NCBI GenBank assembly: GCA_000697355.1
Contig: JNEN01000873.1
Coordinates: 49,757 to 113,756 of the forward strand
DNA length: 64,000 bases
Reading direction: 5' to 3'
Source: Syncephalastrum monosporum B8922
Taxonomy: Eukaryota > Mucoromycota > Mucoromycetes > Mucorales > Syncephalastraceae
Positions 45,366-56,530 of this stretch are shown piece by piece. The notes under the pieces are model-generated. The model was given only the letters and a program-made list of their open reading frames with translations. It had not been told where the DNA came from and ran no database searches. How positions within the stretch are numbered: the first letter of the stretch is position 1; every line of letters starts with the position of its first letter. Both the position numbers and the translations under genes were made by a program.

Positions 45366-46222
45366 TTAGGCTACAGTGTGTCAACATATGAGCTATCCAG
45401 GCTAGATCGTAACATTTGTTCTTACATTTGAAAGGGTCCATGCGCTCACGTTTTGGTTTCCGAGGGGCGTCTTTGCGTTCTTCTTCATCTATGCGACCCC
45501 GTGAGTTTGCATCTCTATCCGATCCACAACAGCCATGAAAGTATCTCATACCTTTACGGGAGCGTTTGCGGTCGTCACGATCATGAGAAGAGCCAGGATG
45601 GGCTAGTGATACTAGTATGAATATCAAAACGACCGTATGGAATGTTCAAGACGTACATCGCTTTCCTTGAGACGAAGCCTGGTTGCTTTTTTCGTCCGTT
45701 TGATCATCATCTGCAATAGCAGCTCTGATAAATCGACCGGCTGCATCCTTATTGACTTGCATCGAAGCTATTCCACGCCATGTGAGTCATCGAAAGCTCA
45801 TGTGAAGGGTCGACACTTACGCTTAGTAGCCCTGCCCTCAGCGTGCTTGATCTTGCCAATGTATTTCTGGACCCGCTCCTATTGACTCGGCGTGAGTCTG
45901 ACGTATTTTCCTTCTTTTCTTGGGTTATCTTACAAGTTGGCCCATGCTCAGGTGATTGTTCGGAACGCTGCCTTGTGTCTTCATGTAGGCTAATTGAAGA
46001 ATGAATCAACGGTACACTGTCTGTTTTCCGTGACTCACTTTGAAAGAGGGTGTTGAGAGAGAAGGCCATGAGGACTTGGAATTGAGCCTTCTTGTTGAGA
46101 GGCAGTTTACTGTAAACATCGGAAAGAGGCTGTGACAGGAGGAGATTCAGGTGCTCCTCAACACGATCCACACGATGCGGGAGGGCTGCACCTGCTCTTT
46201 GTGTCTTTGACGCCTTCTCCAT
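45366..46222 (-). CDS. LRP1: Exosome cofactor C1D/Lrp1 (Rrp47)
   Basis: Seven exons on the minus strand: 46222-46039, 45989-45934, 45878-45821, 45767-45657, 45602-45552, 45512-45426 and a tiny last exon 45370-45366, giving 183 residues. It binds Rrp6 and RNA and supports nuclear exosome processing of rRNA and snoRNA. The Sas10/C1D domain is clear: RVDRVEEHLNLLLSQPLSDV, MAFSLNTLFQ, YMKTQGSVPNNHLSMGQL and ERVQKYIGKIKHAEGRATK. The C-terminus is basic and Ser/Arg-rich, as in other members. The final 5-base exon (completing a Ser codon plus TAA) is inferred from a GTAAGA donor and a TGTAG acceptor. Without it the frame reads through to a longer tail. Confidence 0.85.
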
Positions 46223-46601
46223 GGTTGACAGCAAGAGAGAGAAAAAAAAGGCAGTATGCAAATTATCTTTTTGCTCTTTCGGGTCTGTGACCGCTCAGCC
46301 AGCTGGCGATTTTTCATGCAGCAGTCTTAGAGTATCCAGATATTCACGACTTAAAACTAGCAGTTCTTCTTCATCATGGATATAGTATATAAGCAGTCGG
46401 TAATGTTAGTGTCAGCTATAGAGCCGGAAAACTTCACAGGCCGAAGCGTATGGTTACGACGATGATCCGCTGGTTTCTGAACAAGAAAAAGCCTCTTGGC
46501 GCCTTTTGGCGTGAAACTTCAGTCTTTACCATATATACATTTGCCCCTTTTCTTGTTTTGTTTTCTTTGTTCCTTTTCCTTTTGTCAAGATTGCTTTCGT
46601 C
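46223..46601. promoter_or_regulatory. Divergent promoter of LRP1-like and C2H2 genes
   Basis: 379 bp between the two start codons. A TATATA element near 46531 lies about 70 bp upstream of the C2H2 gene ATG. Confidence 0.4.
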
Positions 46602-48400
46602 ATGAATGCTAGTGCCTGTGATGATTGCAAAAACTTAACTGGCTCAAGATTGGCCAATCACAAATACAGACTACACAAGCAGTCTATTGGCATTGTTCTT
46701 CGAGGAAGTAATAAGTTTCAGTTTGTTTCTTTGCATGCGTTGCTTACTCAAGCTTTATTTTTCTTATATCATAGCAACAACAACGTTTCATCGCGATGCC
46801 AAAGGGACATTCACTTGCAACCAATGCTCAACTGATATATCTGAAACCGATAGCTTCATACGGCATGTACAACGACACGATGGTAAACAACACAAAGTGA
46901 TGCAAGAAGACACCAAGCACGATACGGTGCGTCTTGAGGATTCTGATATTTGCCAACCAAAGCTGGAATCAACCATTCCGAAGCTGTCAACACAAGTAAC
47001 ACAACAAAACAGCGAAGTATCGATGACACGACGAACTTCTGAAGCAGCAATTCTACATGCCATGCACGCGCTGCACCAGCCCAAAGAAATTCAGCATCAT
47101 AAACTTCTTGTCGCAGAACTTGGTGAACTACAGCCAATTGGTCTCATACGCAGAGGAGAGGAATATAACTTCTTGGCACACGAACGCATCATTGCATCAG
47201 CCTTGGACACGGAGGACAAAATAGCACCAGTTTTTCATGCTGTCCCGCCGTTTCAACGACAGATACACAATGAAACAAGCCATGCAACCCACGCGCCAGT
47301 ACCTGAGCATCTTGCTACGCCTTCTTTCAAAGCTATTCTACGCAAGGAGGCATACGTTGAACTTAACGATGAAATGGCAGTCATCCTCAATACCGATTGG
47401 AACAGAAGACCATATTTACGATTTGTCTGTGCAAGAATGATGGAGGGGATGGTGCTGGTGGATTCTGGTAAAGGGTAAAGTGGAAGAAGGGAAAAAAATC
47501 ACAAGCGGTCTGCAAGCTGAACGTACCACCAATTCTCACCGTTTCTTCTATCTTCTTCAAAGGCTTCTGATATGCACCGCCGAAATCTATGGACGAACAC
47601 CTCAGCAAGATGTCCACTGTGAAAACGTCAAGCCTTTCAGAACCCATGTTTTACCGTCGTCGTTGCCAACACCCTATACTCGGTATGCCAACGTAGAGGT
47701 TAAGACGATTATCAGTGACAATAGCAACAAGCTTGTGTTTGGTACAATGACATTCAATGCCCTGGTGACATCATCAATCCGCATAGATTCAACATTGCTG
47801 CCAAGTTTGGGCCCTTCCTCTACGAATGGACTACAACCATCCCCCTCTACACGCATATTTGTTCCCCAACGATTCATTGATTGGTATAAAAGCACGCATT
47901 TCGACGACGAGTACAAGCAGCTGTATCCCTTTGATGAAATTTCTCAACTTCGACAATTGCGGTCCAAGTTCTCGGCTTCCAGCACATACACTCTGTGTCG
48001 CTCCTCGTCAATTTTCACAAACAACCTGCGCTGCCGACCTGTCACCATTTGGACCTTGTGCCATTATCAAAGCAACTCTGACACCCCTTCATCATCCTTC
48101 GTTGTCTCGGAGTTGTTCCATGGTATTGCTGTGAGTGTTCTGGATCAAGGCAAAGAAGCACGCCTGCAATACAAGGTCGTTGAGGACATTGCAGACAAGT
48201 TGAAGAATGGGGAAGAAAGAGGCCTCATGATGGAACTCCTTTCCCAATTCGACGATAAGACGACCAGTGAAGTGCCCATCTTGGGAAATCAGAAGCTGAA
48301 CTCAACTTTGACGAAACTTGCAGCAACGACCACCGCAGCCATTACCAATGCAAACACCAAATTGGCCTCGAATGTGTTTGCCATTTTTAACGAAAAATAA
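46602..48400 (+). CDS. C2H2 zinc-finger protein of unknown function
   Basis: Three exons: 46602-46707, 46775-47474 and 47563-48400, giving 547 residues. Finger 1 (CDDCKNLTGSRLANHKYRLH) has C-x2-C-x11-H-x4-H. Finger 2 (CNQCSTDISETDSFIRHVQR, then H) has C-x2-C-x12-H-x3-H. The remaining 450 residues show no domain I can name. The end is Thr/Ala/Asn-rich. Both introns have good borders (GTAATA...CATAG and GTAAAG...CAAAG) and matching phase. The gene ends 8 bp before the transposase relic, and its base composition is more AT-rich than the housekeeping genes. It may be a passenger gene of a mobile element or simply a neighbour. Confidence 0.6.
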
Positions 48401-48404
48401 AGTG

Positions 48405-48985
48405 TAGTATGGCGTGGTCGAAGAAAGGTGCACCGGCAGTGGTTACCGTTCCCAAAACACGAGCGACAACAACAACAACCATTTTGGGCGCGATTTCTGC
48501 TGAAAGTCTAATTAAATGCAGTCTTAGACTTCCTCAGCCCCCATCGAATAAAAAGAGAAAGAGGGGAGATGGTGTTGAACGTGTGAGCAAAGGAACGGTT
48601 ACGGGACACTTATTAGCTTTCTAAAAGCTACAATGGATGAAATGGATCAGTATCCGCACATGAAAGGTCACTACCTCGTGATGCATAATGCTCCTATCCA
48701 TACATCAGAAGACATTGCCAAATACGTAGAATCTCGCGGTTACCGCTGCGTTTACTTGCCTTCATATTTCTCCAGAGCTCAACCCAATAGAACAATTTTG
48801 GTCAGTGGTCAAAAGCAAAGTGAAACGCAATAAGTTTCTCGAGAAGGAAACGTTGATGACCCGGATCAGTGAAGCCTCCAATGGCTTGAAGCTTAGTGAT
48901 TTTAAAGGGACTGTTAGACATTCTCATAAATGCTTGGACAAGCGCTCTGAAGAATTGTGTCAACAACAACAACAAAAGAAAAAAA
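48405..48985 (+). pseudogene. C-terminal half of a Tc1/IS630-type transposase (decayed)
   Basis: Reading MAWSKKGAPAVVTVPKTRAT, then ILGAISAESLIKCSLRLPQP, YPHMKGHYLVM-NAPIHTSED, ESRGYRCVYLP, a frameshift, then LNPIEQFWSVVKSKVKRNKF. This is the DDE catalytic core, second and third acidic positions, of Tc1/IS630-type elements common in Mucorales. The second catalytic Asp is replaced by His (VMHNAPIH). There is a stop after HLLAF near 48624 and a frameshift near 48765. The third acidic residue region (NPIEQFW) remains. It is inactive as it stands. Confidence 0.85.
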
Positions 48986-48996
48986 AAGTGAGCCCA

Positions 48997-49020
48997 AAAA
49001 AAAAAAAAAAAAAAAAAAAA
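48997..49020. repeat. Long A-run
   Basis: About 24 A bases directly after the transposase C-terminal relic and before the minisatellite. Confidence 0.9.
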
Positions 49021-49034
49021 GCCGCGACCATTTT

Positions 49035-49315
49035 CACATCCCACACATTTCACAGCATCCCACACACCCCACACAGCATCCCACACAGCATCCCACACAG
49101 CATCCCACACAGCTCCCACACAGCTCCCACACATCCCACACAGCATCCCACACATCCCACACAGCATCCCACACATCCCACACATCCCACACAGCTCCGA
49201 CACAGCATCCCACACATTTCACAGCATCCCACACACCCCACACAGCATCCCACACGTCCCACACAGCGTCCCACACAGCATCCCACAGAGCATCCCACAC
49301 AGAATCCCACGTAAT
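49035..49315. repeat. Minisatellite of CATCCCACACAG-type units
   Basis: Tandem array of about 10-12 bp units (CATCCCACACAG, CTCCCACACAG, ATCCCACACAT) with larger repeats such as the TTTCACAGCATCCCACAC block seen at both ends. Long open frames exist on both strands (Trp/Asp/Val- or Cys/Gly-rich) only because the unit lacks stops. They are not genes. Confidence 0.95.
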
Positions 49316-49369
49316 TTCCGTCGATGATCCAGGATGCCTTCCCTCCTTCAAGACGAAATCTCACTCTCA

Positions 49370-49870
49370 GGGTGAATGTCCACAGATTAATATGGAAGGC
49401 GGATTCATCAAGAGAATGGCGTTTTTGTGTTCGTCATGGAGAATACGTGGATGGCCAGTCTTTCTCCGTTTCTCAAAAATACTGTCAGGATCTTTCTCAT
49501 GTTGCGCAGCCCATTTTTGTGCTGTACGAACATAATTCCAAGTTGTTTTGTTGCAGCAGCTGCGCATCAAACCCTCTCAAACAACAGCTTGAAGAACCTC
49601 ACTTTGTCCTGATCAGAATAGCGTGTAAATTTCGCTTCACTGAAGTTTCCCTCATAATGACATCACCATTGGGCTTTACCTCCTTTTCTACCTGCATTGC
49701 ATCTATCCTTTTCTCGCTCTCCAGAGGCAGTTGAGATAAATATTGTGTATGAGAGTTCAATGTTTCAAGACGAAACTGCTCCTCATCAACAATATAATCC
49801 ACTGGTTCAGGTCTGCCATACTCGTCGACGACAGATCCTTTCCCATTTTCAAACAAGAAGATACCTTTAC
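49370..49870 (-). pseudogene. N-terminal half of a Tc1/IS630-type transposase, opposite strand
   Basis: On the minus strand: GKGSVVDEYGRPEPVDYIVD, then FRLETLNSHTQYLSQLPLE, KVRFFKLLFER, a frameshift, RTAQKWAAQHEKDPDSIFEK and RRKTGHPRILHDEHKNAI (helix-turn-helix part). A deletion follows, then LDESAFHINL (49410-49381), the first catalytic Asp region. The reading stops being recognisable exactly after HINL. The C-terminal half that should follow is found at 48405 on the other strand. Several frame breaks show decay. Confidence 0.8.
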
Positions 49871-50073
49871 CATTGTATGCTGTCTGATGTCAGTGGATAA
49901 AATTAATGTTTAGTTATTTGGCAGTTCACAGGCTTTTCATAGGGTGAATATAGTACAGAAATAGTAAGCGTAATAGTGTAGAAATATACTATGGTATGCA
50001 GAGAAAAAAATAAAAGGAAAGGATGTGTGTCTAATTACAGAATGTCATTTTTTCAGTAATCCGCGCTGGTCGT

Positions 50074-52037
50074 TTAATTTTGTAGCGACGGCTGTTGTTG
50101 TTGGTGGTGGGGCTGCGAGGGCTGCGGCGCCCCCATGTCTCCTTCCTCCTCGATATCTTCATCAATCAACCATGAGCTCTGACGATTTCCATGCTCGGAA
50201 AAGGTTGGATTGGCACCCGGGTCGAGCTTGTACCGGTAGTTTCTGTCGAACAAGCGTTGTACTGAACAAAGGAACATAGATCAGTGAGTGGACACAGGAA
50301 CACGGTGATCCTCGACTTACGGTAAGGTTTCAGTCCTTTTCCAAAGTTTCGTGTCACTAGAATAGTGACGACAATAGTCCACTAAAAGAGTATCCAGCGT
50401 GAGCTTTATCTTGCCTGCGATGCATGTTGACATGATATGGTATATACTCACGATCGATAACACAATAGCCAGACACACTGAAATGCGGAGAACAATGTGA
50501 GATTACTGGTATACACCCACTGTGTATCACTTACCGGCCAAGACCCAAAAGACCCAGATAGAAGAGCTTTGCTGCAATATGATGATAAAGTCAACAATGA
50601 TAAGGGTGTGAATGACGAGGAAAGCAATCATGTAGCGCGGCTGCTCTGTGCTGAGGCCGTAACGCGCCAGAAACGGAGCCGCGAACTGCACCAGGGTCAG
50701 AAAAAGATGAAGGATGTACCAAGCGACAGCTGCACGCGTGCCGTACTGGTAGCCCTCTTGCGTCATAACCACAAACCAAAAGATCGAAAAAACGAGCTGG
50801 AAGAAGCCATCAAGTTTTAGGCTTAGTAGGAAAATCTGGCATAGCCGAAAACGAGCTAAAGAAGCGGGGGGAGGTTGCGTCAGCATATACAGATGCATAG
50901 CACACATACATTCACACGAAAAGCCATCGCCTGTCCGTCCGATATGGGCAGTTGACTTACCTTGAAGCTTGGGGTCTGCGCCGAGTCGACGATAGACATT
51001 CCATCCAATCTACCAGAAATAGAAGAATGGTGTTAAAATCGGAGACCTGGAGCGGAAGGCAACGCATGGGCTGGACGCCGACGGGATGCACGAAGGCCAC
51101 CCTGCATATTTACCTGACGCAGGAGTTTTGTACACAAGTAGGCGAAAACACAGGTCAGAAACGCCATAGTAGCGGCCATGCCGATCTCATAACGAAGCGC
51201 GGTATAGAATTGGGAGTGATTGGTATGCTCGCCTGTCTTGTCATCCACTGTCGAGACAATCGAGTTCCTGGATAACGAAAGAGGGCGGGGATTGAGATTG
51301 TTACTATTCCTGGATTTTTTCTACTCTTTTTTTTTTTCTTCTTCTTCCTCTTCAACCAGGTCGGATCAAACAACTTACCACTTTAATGTCTCTCCCATCT
51401 GCACCAAAGCCAACACCATGCAGATAAACTCGTTGGATGCATGCGCCGTCAGCTGAATCATACTTTGTCGTACAATCTGTTCCGTGGATCAGTTTCAATA
51501 ACGAAAAAGAAAAGAAAAAAAAAAAAGGATCAGGGATAAATTAAAATGAAAGAAAGACTTACGGCATCAAAACCGAGATAGAGCTGGAAGACGTGGAAGA
51601 GAACAAAAAAGACATTCTCGTCCTTGAGGCGTTGAAGACTGAGAAGAACGTAACCGTAGCTGTTTGCGTCGACATGGCTCAGGGCAGAGTTGGGCGAAAC
51701 CACTTCGCCGGACGTGGCTTCAGAATGCCGGACGTCGCCGAGTGCGTCGGTGTGAGCCACTGCAATGAAGGCTTCCAGGACAATGCCAACAATGGTCGAA
51801 ACAAGAATCGTTGCTGCGTATATCCGCGATTCACGAGTCTCAGTCACCCGTGTCCACTACATATTATATGTTAATTTCATCTCGTTGACACGCGTCTATT
51901 GTAAAGAGAGGATGACATTGTACCGTGAGCTGGAGGATGCGGAAAACGATATTGGGCGGTTCGGGCTGCTGAGAAGCGTCTTTGGGCCATTCTTTTTTAG
52001 TTGTCGCAGTATGAGGTGCCTCATCGCGATCCGACAT
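50074..52037 (-). CDS. Multi-pass membrane protein, UPF0658 (Golgi) type
   Basis: Nine exons on the minus strand: 52037-51924, 51856-51563, 51476-51379, 51267-51114, 51009-50961, 50855-50535, 50477-50452, 50381-50321 and 50261-50074, giving 434 residues, all in phase. About eight hydrophobic segments are present, for example YAATILVSTIVGIVLEAFIA, MAATMAFLTCVFAYL, LDGFFQLVFSIFWFVVM and RYMIAFLVIHTLIIVDFIII. Soluble pieces include an Asp/Glu-rich N-terminus and a Gln/His-rich C-terminus. The plan and segments such as NVFFVLFHVFQLYLGFDA resemble fungal UPF0658 Golgi membrane proteins, whose function is not known. The family call is from memory of the pattern and only moderately sure. Confidence 0.65.
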
Positions 52038-52073
52038 AGTAAAGAAAGAGAAAGATGAAAAAGAAGAAGCTGC

Positions 52074-52076
<3 letters not shown>

Positions 52077-52121
<45 letters not shown>
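52077..52121. repeat. 45-base poly(dA:dT) tract in promoter
   Basis: Uninterrupted A-run (T-run on the sense strand of the UPF0658-like gene), 40-84 bp upstream of its ATG. Such tracts exclude nucleosomes in fungal promoters. Confidence 0.9.
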
Positions 52122-52123
<2 letters not shown>

Positions 52124-54050
52124 TTAAAAATAGAGGATATGGATGGGGTTGGGGTCGGACGGGAAGAGGATAAGGGAAACATGACATGTTGGAAAGTGGT
52201 CTAACCTGTTTAGGACAGAAAGCTTTCCAAACTTTTGCCAAGCCGTTATGAACACATACACTCAGAACAGACCCCACCTGAGCCATCTCTGTACGACTGC
52301 CACTGCTTTCTATGCATCTGTTTGTATACAATCGCTTTGTAAGCAAATCACATCGCCACGGCGTGGACTCTTTTTTTGACCATTGCCAATGCGTGCCTGG
52401 TCACGCGTCCCACTTCCGTGCGCCAGAAATGCCGCCGCACTGTGGTACCCCTGTGTTTCACAAATGGACCGCACTGACAACTGCCACAGATCGAACTTCT
52501 GTCGCGGGAATGAATAATATCTCTCATGATCCAGGAATACGGACTAGCAGATTATGATTTACAGTTGACATGATATCTAGCCTTTGGTGTCAATATTGTC
52601 GTCGACTGATCCCGCCGACAGGAACCTGATCTCAGACATTACGGTGGACAATGGCTATGGACCAATAAGACTCTAGAAAACCTTCGTACCCATTTCGTGT
52701 CAATGAACGATCTGCTATGTCTACATAAATAAAATGGGGCTCTTAGTTTCTCTAATATGCTACGCTGAGTCTCTGTTCGTACTGGGCCATGCTGGCAGCT
52801 GAGAACACACTACCTTTTTCTGAAAAGGCTCAAAACATGTAGCATTGTATACGCATATACGACATGGCTGCTGCTATATCTCGTAAGCATGATCTCGCCC
52901 CTTTTCAAGGCGCACGAAAAGAGTCCACAGGTTTGTATGAAAGGTGCTAAAGAGTATCCAGACGGTAGAATTTAAAGCGTGGCTTGGAGGGAACAACGCA
53001 CCTCCTCAGACTTCGTTTCGGCAACTATATGAATCCCATGCGCTCAAAAAACGATATCGTTTATACGTCGAAACTGCGCCAGTCTTAATACAGTATATTG
53101 AACAGTGCAAGTGTCATTGACAAACGGAGGTGCTGTGGATAATGATGAAAACAATACACGAAAGCAATGGCACAATAGACAAGACTATTCTACTGGGACT
53201 ACATACTAGACTCCTTCATCTTTCGCCTGTTGGCACGCTCTGGTGCCGGCTGGGGATGTGGCAGATCGACATAGCGTCCTTCAAGTTATGTGTAGAGCCG
53301 GAGTAGCAAGCGGTGAGACCCATCAGCCATCAAGCTTCCACGACACCGACAGGGCCAGCAGGTGACGCGTCCTCCAGCTTGAGCACGCAAGTCGGTCGGA
53401 CGCGTTTAAGGTGCGGAACGTCAACGGAGGGGGGCTACTGACGGGACCCTTTCGCCCAGACGTGAGCCCACTGCCCACAAAGAGCGGAGGAGGGAGGCGG
53501 ACGTGATGCGCGGCTGGAATTGCCAGAGGTTCATCGCCAGCCAAGGGGCTTTGAGTGGCAGTTCAAATCTTCAGTGAGGGTTATACGGTGCGCGGCAGGC
53601 GGCCCCGATGCACAGCGAGCAAAGGAATGGGTTGTTCCAGAAACAGTTGTCGGGCACGAGCCGCAGCTGGCTGGGGCGTGAATCACAATAGTGTCTCAGT
53701 GTCGAAAAGTCCCTCGACATGTGCGATTTGGATGCATATGCGTCGAATAGGTGTCAAGAGTAATGCGGGCTAGAAGGAAATGAGGCCACAGCGTAGACCT
53801 CCAGAGCTATAGCTAAATTTGCTCGTTCTTTATTTGGAGGGATTTCCTCAAGAATATTTTTTATGTGTGAATGTACAGTATATTGCAGTCATGCGTATCT
53901 AAAGTAGTGGCGTGCTGCGTGAGAGACACAAATGGGGGAGAGTGGAACAGGATGATGGATACTATAGCGAGGGGAGAGGGAGGTCTCCACAAAGCCTGCC
54001 TATCCCCGTTTACCAGAAGAACTGCCTGCCGGAGCAGGTAGTAAGGACAT

Positions 54051-54083
<33 letters not shown>

Positions 54084-54600
54084 GGTGTGAGGTAAGGTGG
54101 GGTGTGAAGGGGAGAAGACGGGCTATGATAGCAAGTGCCCGGGCCACGATCAACGCAGGCACCAAGGATTCATCCTGGAAGACGAAACGCCAACAAGCGT
54201 GCCAAAGAGCTTGGAGCGTAAATTGCTCGTTCTTGTACACTCTTCTTACCATATTTGTTAAGACAGATCAGTAAGTGTGATTTAACGAGACTTAACGAGA
54301 CTTCACAACCGAGAAACAGTATAAATATTGCATGAAAAAAGAACTATGATTCAATACGCTCACTTGCCGAGTACTAAGTACATATCCTTATCGTTCTTCC
54401 CATGGTCCCGTACAATCGACTCTCCGTGCCGGACACTCAGAAAGAGCCATCTCCCTATAATCCGTGAGTATAACAGCGCGTACACCATACAGGGCGTGGA
54501 AATTATATTAGCTTACAAGCACCTTCCCATTGTCAAAAGGCAACAGGCATCATCCTGCAAGAATATACAGATATGCCCACACAGCAATTTATTGACTCCA
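52122..54600. other. Gene-poor region with a GC-rich island
   Basis: No gene could be supported in 2.5 kb. The segment of about 53225-53770 is clearly more GC-rich than its surroundings. It has fairly long but motif-less frames on both strands, perhaps an old decayed coding sequence. A 29-base T-run lies at 54055-54083 and a TATAAATA box at 54320-54327. Confidence 0.4.
54320..54327 (+). promoter_or_regulatory. TATA box upstream of the small C2H2 gene
   Basis: TATAAATA, about 280 bp before the chosen ATG. A long leader or a leader intron (a GTGAGTATAAC donor-like site near 54462) would be needed. Confidence 0.4.
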
Positions 54601-55326
54601 ATGGCACCCGCTCAGGATAACTACTTTTATTCACAAGAGACCTCACCTGCCACATTTGGCATGTTTGGCACATCTGGTGTCACCGCGTACGGCACATCGT
54701 ATCCTCGATTACCTGATATTCCTATGAGTGTTTCGGCTGCTGAAGAAGTCTTTGATGCGATAGCTCCAATCTTCATTGAGCAACTTGATCCAAACGATCC
54801 GTGCCGCCTCATCCTCGAAGACCCATCCGCAGCAGCCCTCGATGCGCTTTTGCCCGAAGAGGCACTACCCGCGCAGACAGCACCCATTTCTGTCCAAGAC
54901 AGGACGAGCGTCATGCTAAATCAATTTTGCTATCCTTTTGACCATGGTGCCGTCTTTCCTGACCTGCACACCCTTGCCTTCCCGTTGGCCTCCCCAATGC
55001 CTCCGGCTGCGCTTCCTGTTTACAGCACCGTCTCGGCTCACAGCTCTGCTACCTGTCCAGACAGGATCGACAGCATGGTGAACACTACGAATGGCATCGT
55101 GGGACGGCCATTCACAGTCCCGCATAGGGTCCGCTGCTGCGTGTGCAGGCGCACCTTCCAAGGATATGATGCCGTTCGCGAACACGAAAAAAAAAGTCAT
55201 GGCAACCATAAATACCACTGTTTCTATTGCGACAAAGTATTCACCCGCAATGATATTCGACGTCGACACATCCAAAGTCAGCATATATGTGAGGCTGCCA
55301 TACTTCTTATAAAGAAGCGTGCTTAG
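54601..55326 (+). CDS. C2H2 zinc-finger transcription factor
   Basis: Intronless from ATG 54601, 241 residues. The frame is open further upstream to 54328, but that part looks unconserved. Two adjacent C2H2 fingers end the protein: CCVCRRTFQGYDAVREHEKK (then SH) and CFYCDKVFTRNDIRRRHIQS (then QH). The N-terminal 170 residues are Pro/Ala/Ser-rich with acidic patches, plausible as an activation region. The pair of C-terminal fingers is common in fungal regulators such as Msn2-like or Seb1-like factors. The target is unknown. Confidence 0.75.
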   Translation: MAPAQDNYFYSQETSPATFGMFGTSGVTAYGTSYPRLPDIPMSVSAAEEVFDAIAPIFIEQLDPNDPCRLILEDPSAAALDALLPEEALPAQTAPISVQDRTSVMLNQFCYPFDHGAVFPDLHTLAFPLASPMPPAALPVYSTVSAHSSATCPDRIDSMVNTTNGIVGRPFTVPHRVRCCVCRRTFQGYDAVREHEKKSHGNHKYHCFYCDKVFTRNDIRRRHIQSQHICEAAILLIKKRA

Positions 55327-55417
55327 CTCTCGTCACATTATGCGACTTGCATACTTATCTAATACCTCCATCCAAATCGTATGTTTCTCGTGTGGTTCTC
55401 TAGCTGCATATGTTTCC

Positions 55418-55455
55418 GTTCCCATTCCCATTCCCATTCCCATTCCCGCTCCCGT
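55418..55455. repeat. (TTCCCA)n hexamer run
   Basis: Five to six imperfect hexamers shortly after the C2H2 gene. The unit is not the fungal telomere unit TTAGGG. Confidence 0.85.
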
Positions 55456-56339
55456 TTCAGTTCCATCTCTATTTCACATTCTCGTTTCCTAGGCCCTGAC
55501 TGACCTTCTACTCATATACCTATGATTTCTTCTTTTTCCCGTTCTCACCGATCATTTTCCAACATATAATAAATCGTATGCATATCATTATTCTTCTCTT
55601 AACTACCCGGATAACTCGTCCTTATAATCTTTGGGTATCGTAGGGTAGCATAAAGACGATAGAAAGAAAGGAAGCGGACTGAAGTCGAAATTGCTAGACT
55701 GGGTACCTTAATTCGATGCGCGTGGCGGACTCCGTGCCTGATCTTACCCTAAGAATGATTGCTCTTCACAAAATAGTAGGTACTACGTATGAAGGTTTTT
55801 TTTTTATCTTTTCTAGTATGTACAGCACTGTAAAGTTAAATCGTTTCAAGAGCCAAGTGTTATCTGCGAGCATAATCGTCTAGGGGAGTCTGCTGCACGT
55901 GATGCGGAGCAGAAACACAAGAGTATCGCAAGGAAAGAAGAGTGAGGCATGCAGCCTGCGTTCGGCGGCTTACTTTGGTATTATTCGTTCTTCAGAATAA
56001 GCTGCTGTTGCAACGTTGCTATCAGGCCCCATTAAGAGCTTTTGTCCAGAACCCCTCATATACCATTAGCATGTCGTATTTTCTAGAATTAATACTAAGA
56101 AGATCGGCCTGACGACAATAACTGACTGCCTGTAGTTAAGTGTTAGTAAGTTTGATCTGCGAACAACAGATTACAGTCACTATGACTTTCTTCCATGAAA
56201 GCAAGACAATGCATTAGTTTTATTTATGTATTTCTCTTTACGGGAAGTTTTTCTTTACCGCTGCTGCTCTGCATCTATGTCTACTCCTTCTGCTCGCAGG
56301 GTACACCCTTTAAATTTTTTCAACTAATTTACAAGCATG

Positions 56340-56530
56340 TCTCTAAGTCTGCAACTCTATATGTGGAATAGGATAGGTGTAGTGTACACACTACAAGCAT
56401 CCATGGACCTTGTTAAGTTGAATAGAATGTCATGATATAGGCGGGCCTCATATTATTTTGTATAACGGGCTACTGGTCATGTTACCCGGGTGGGGCAAGT
56501 ACTTCCACTAGATAGAGCACCATAGAACCG
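56340..56530. repeat. Dispersed repeat, copy 1
   Basis: Shares spaced blocks with 63800-63990 in the same order and strand: a GGCGTAG(C/T)GTACACACTA-like block. About 100 bp later comes an ATG(T/C)TACC(C/T)GGGTG block followed by a similar 30 bp. Diverged by roughly a third. Confidence 0.45.

Larger units (their letters stand above)
48405..49870. mobile_element. Tc1/IS630-type DNA transposon relic, internally inverted
   Basis: Encloses the two oppositely oriented transposase halves and the A-run plus minisatellite between them. Terminal inverted repeats were not recognised by eye. The outer limits are set by the coding remnants only. Confidence 0.65.

Noticed and set aside
49035..49315. Possible CRISPR-like array
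   Set aside because: Units are contiguous tandem repeats with no unique spacers, and the genome is eukaryotic.
48805..49364. Long open frames through the CATCCCACACAG array on both strands
   Set aside because: They exist only because the repeat unit has no stop codon. Composition is monotonous and the frames overlap each other.
53225..53770. Tyrosine-recombinase-like or RNA gene in the GC-rich island
   Set aside because: A weak LDTYSTHMHPN reading on the minus strand resembles a recombinase C-terminal motif, but there is no catalytic set and stops interrupt it. No rRNA or tRNA folding pattern was seen.
55418..55455. Interstitial telomere repeat
   Set aside because: The unit is CCCATT/CCCGCT, not CCCTAA.
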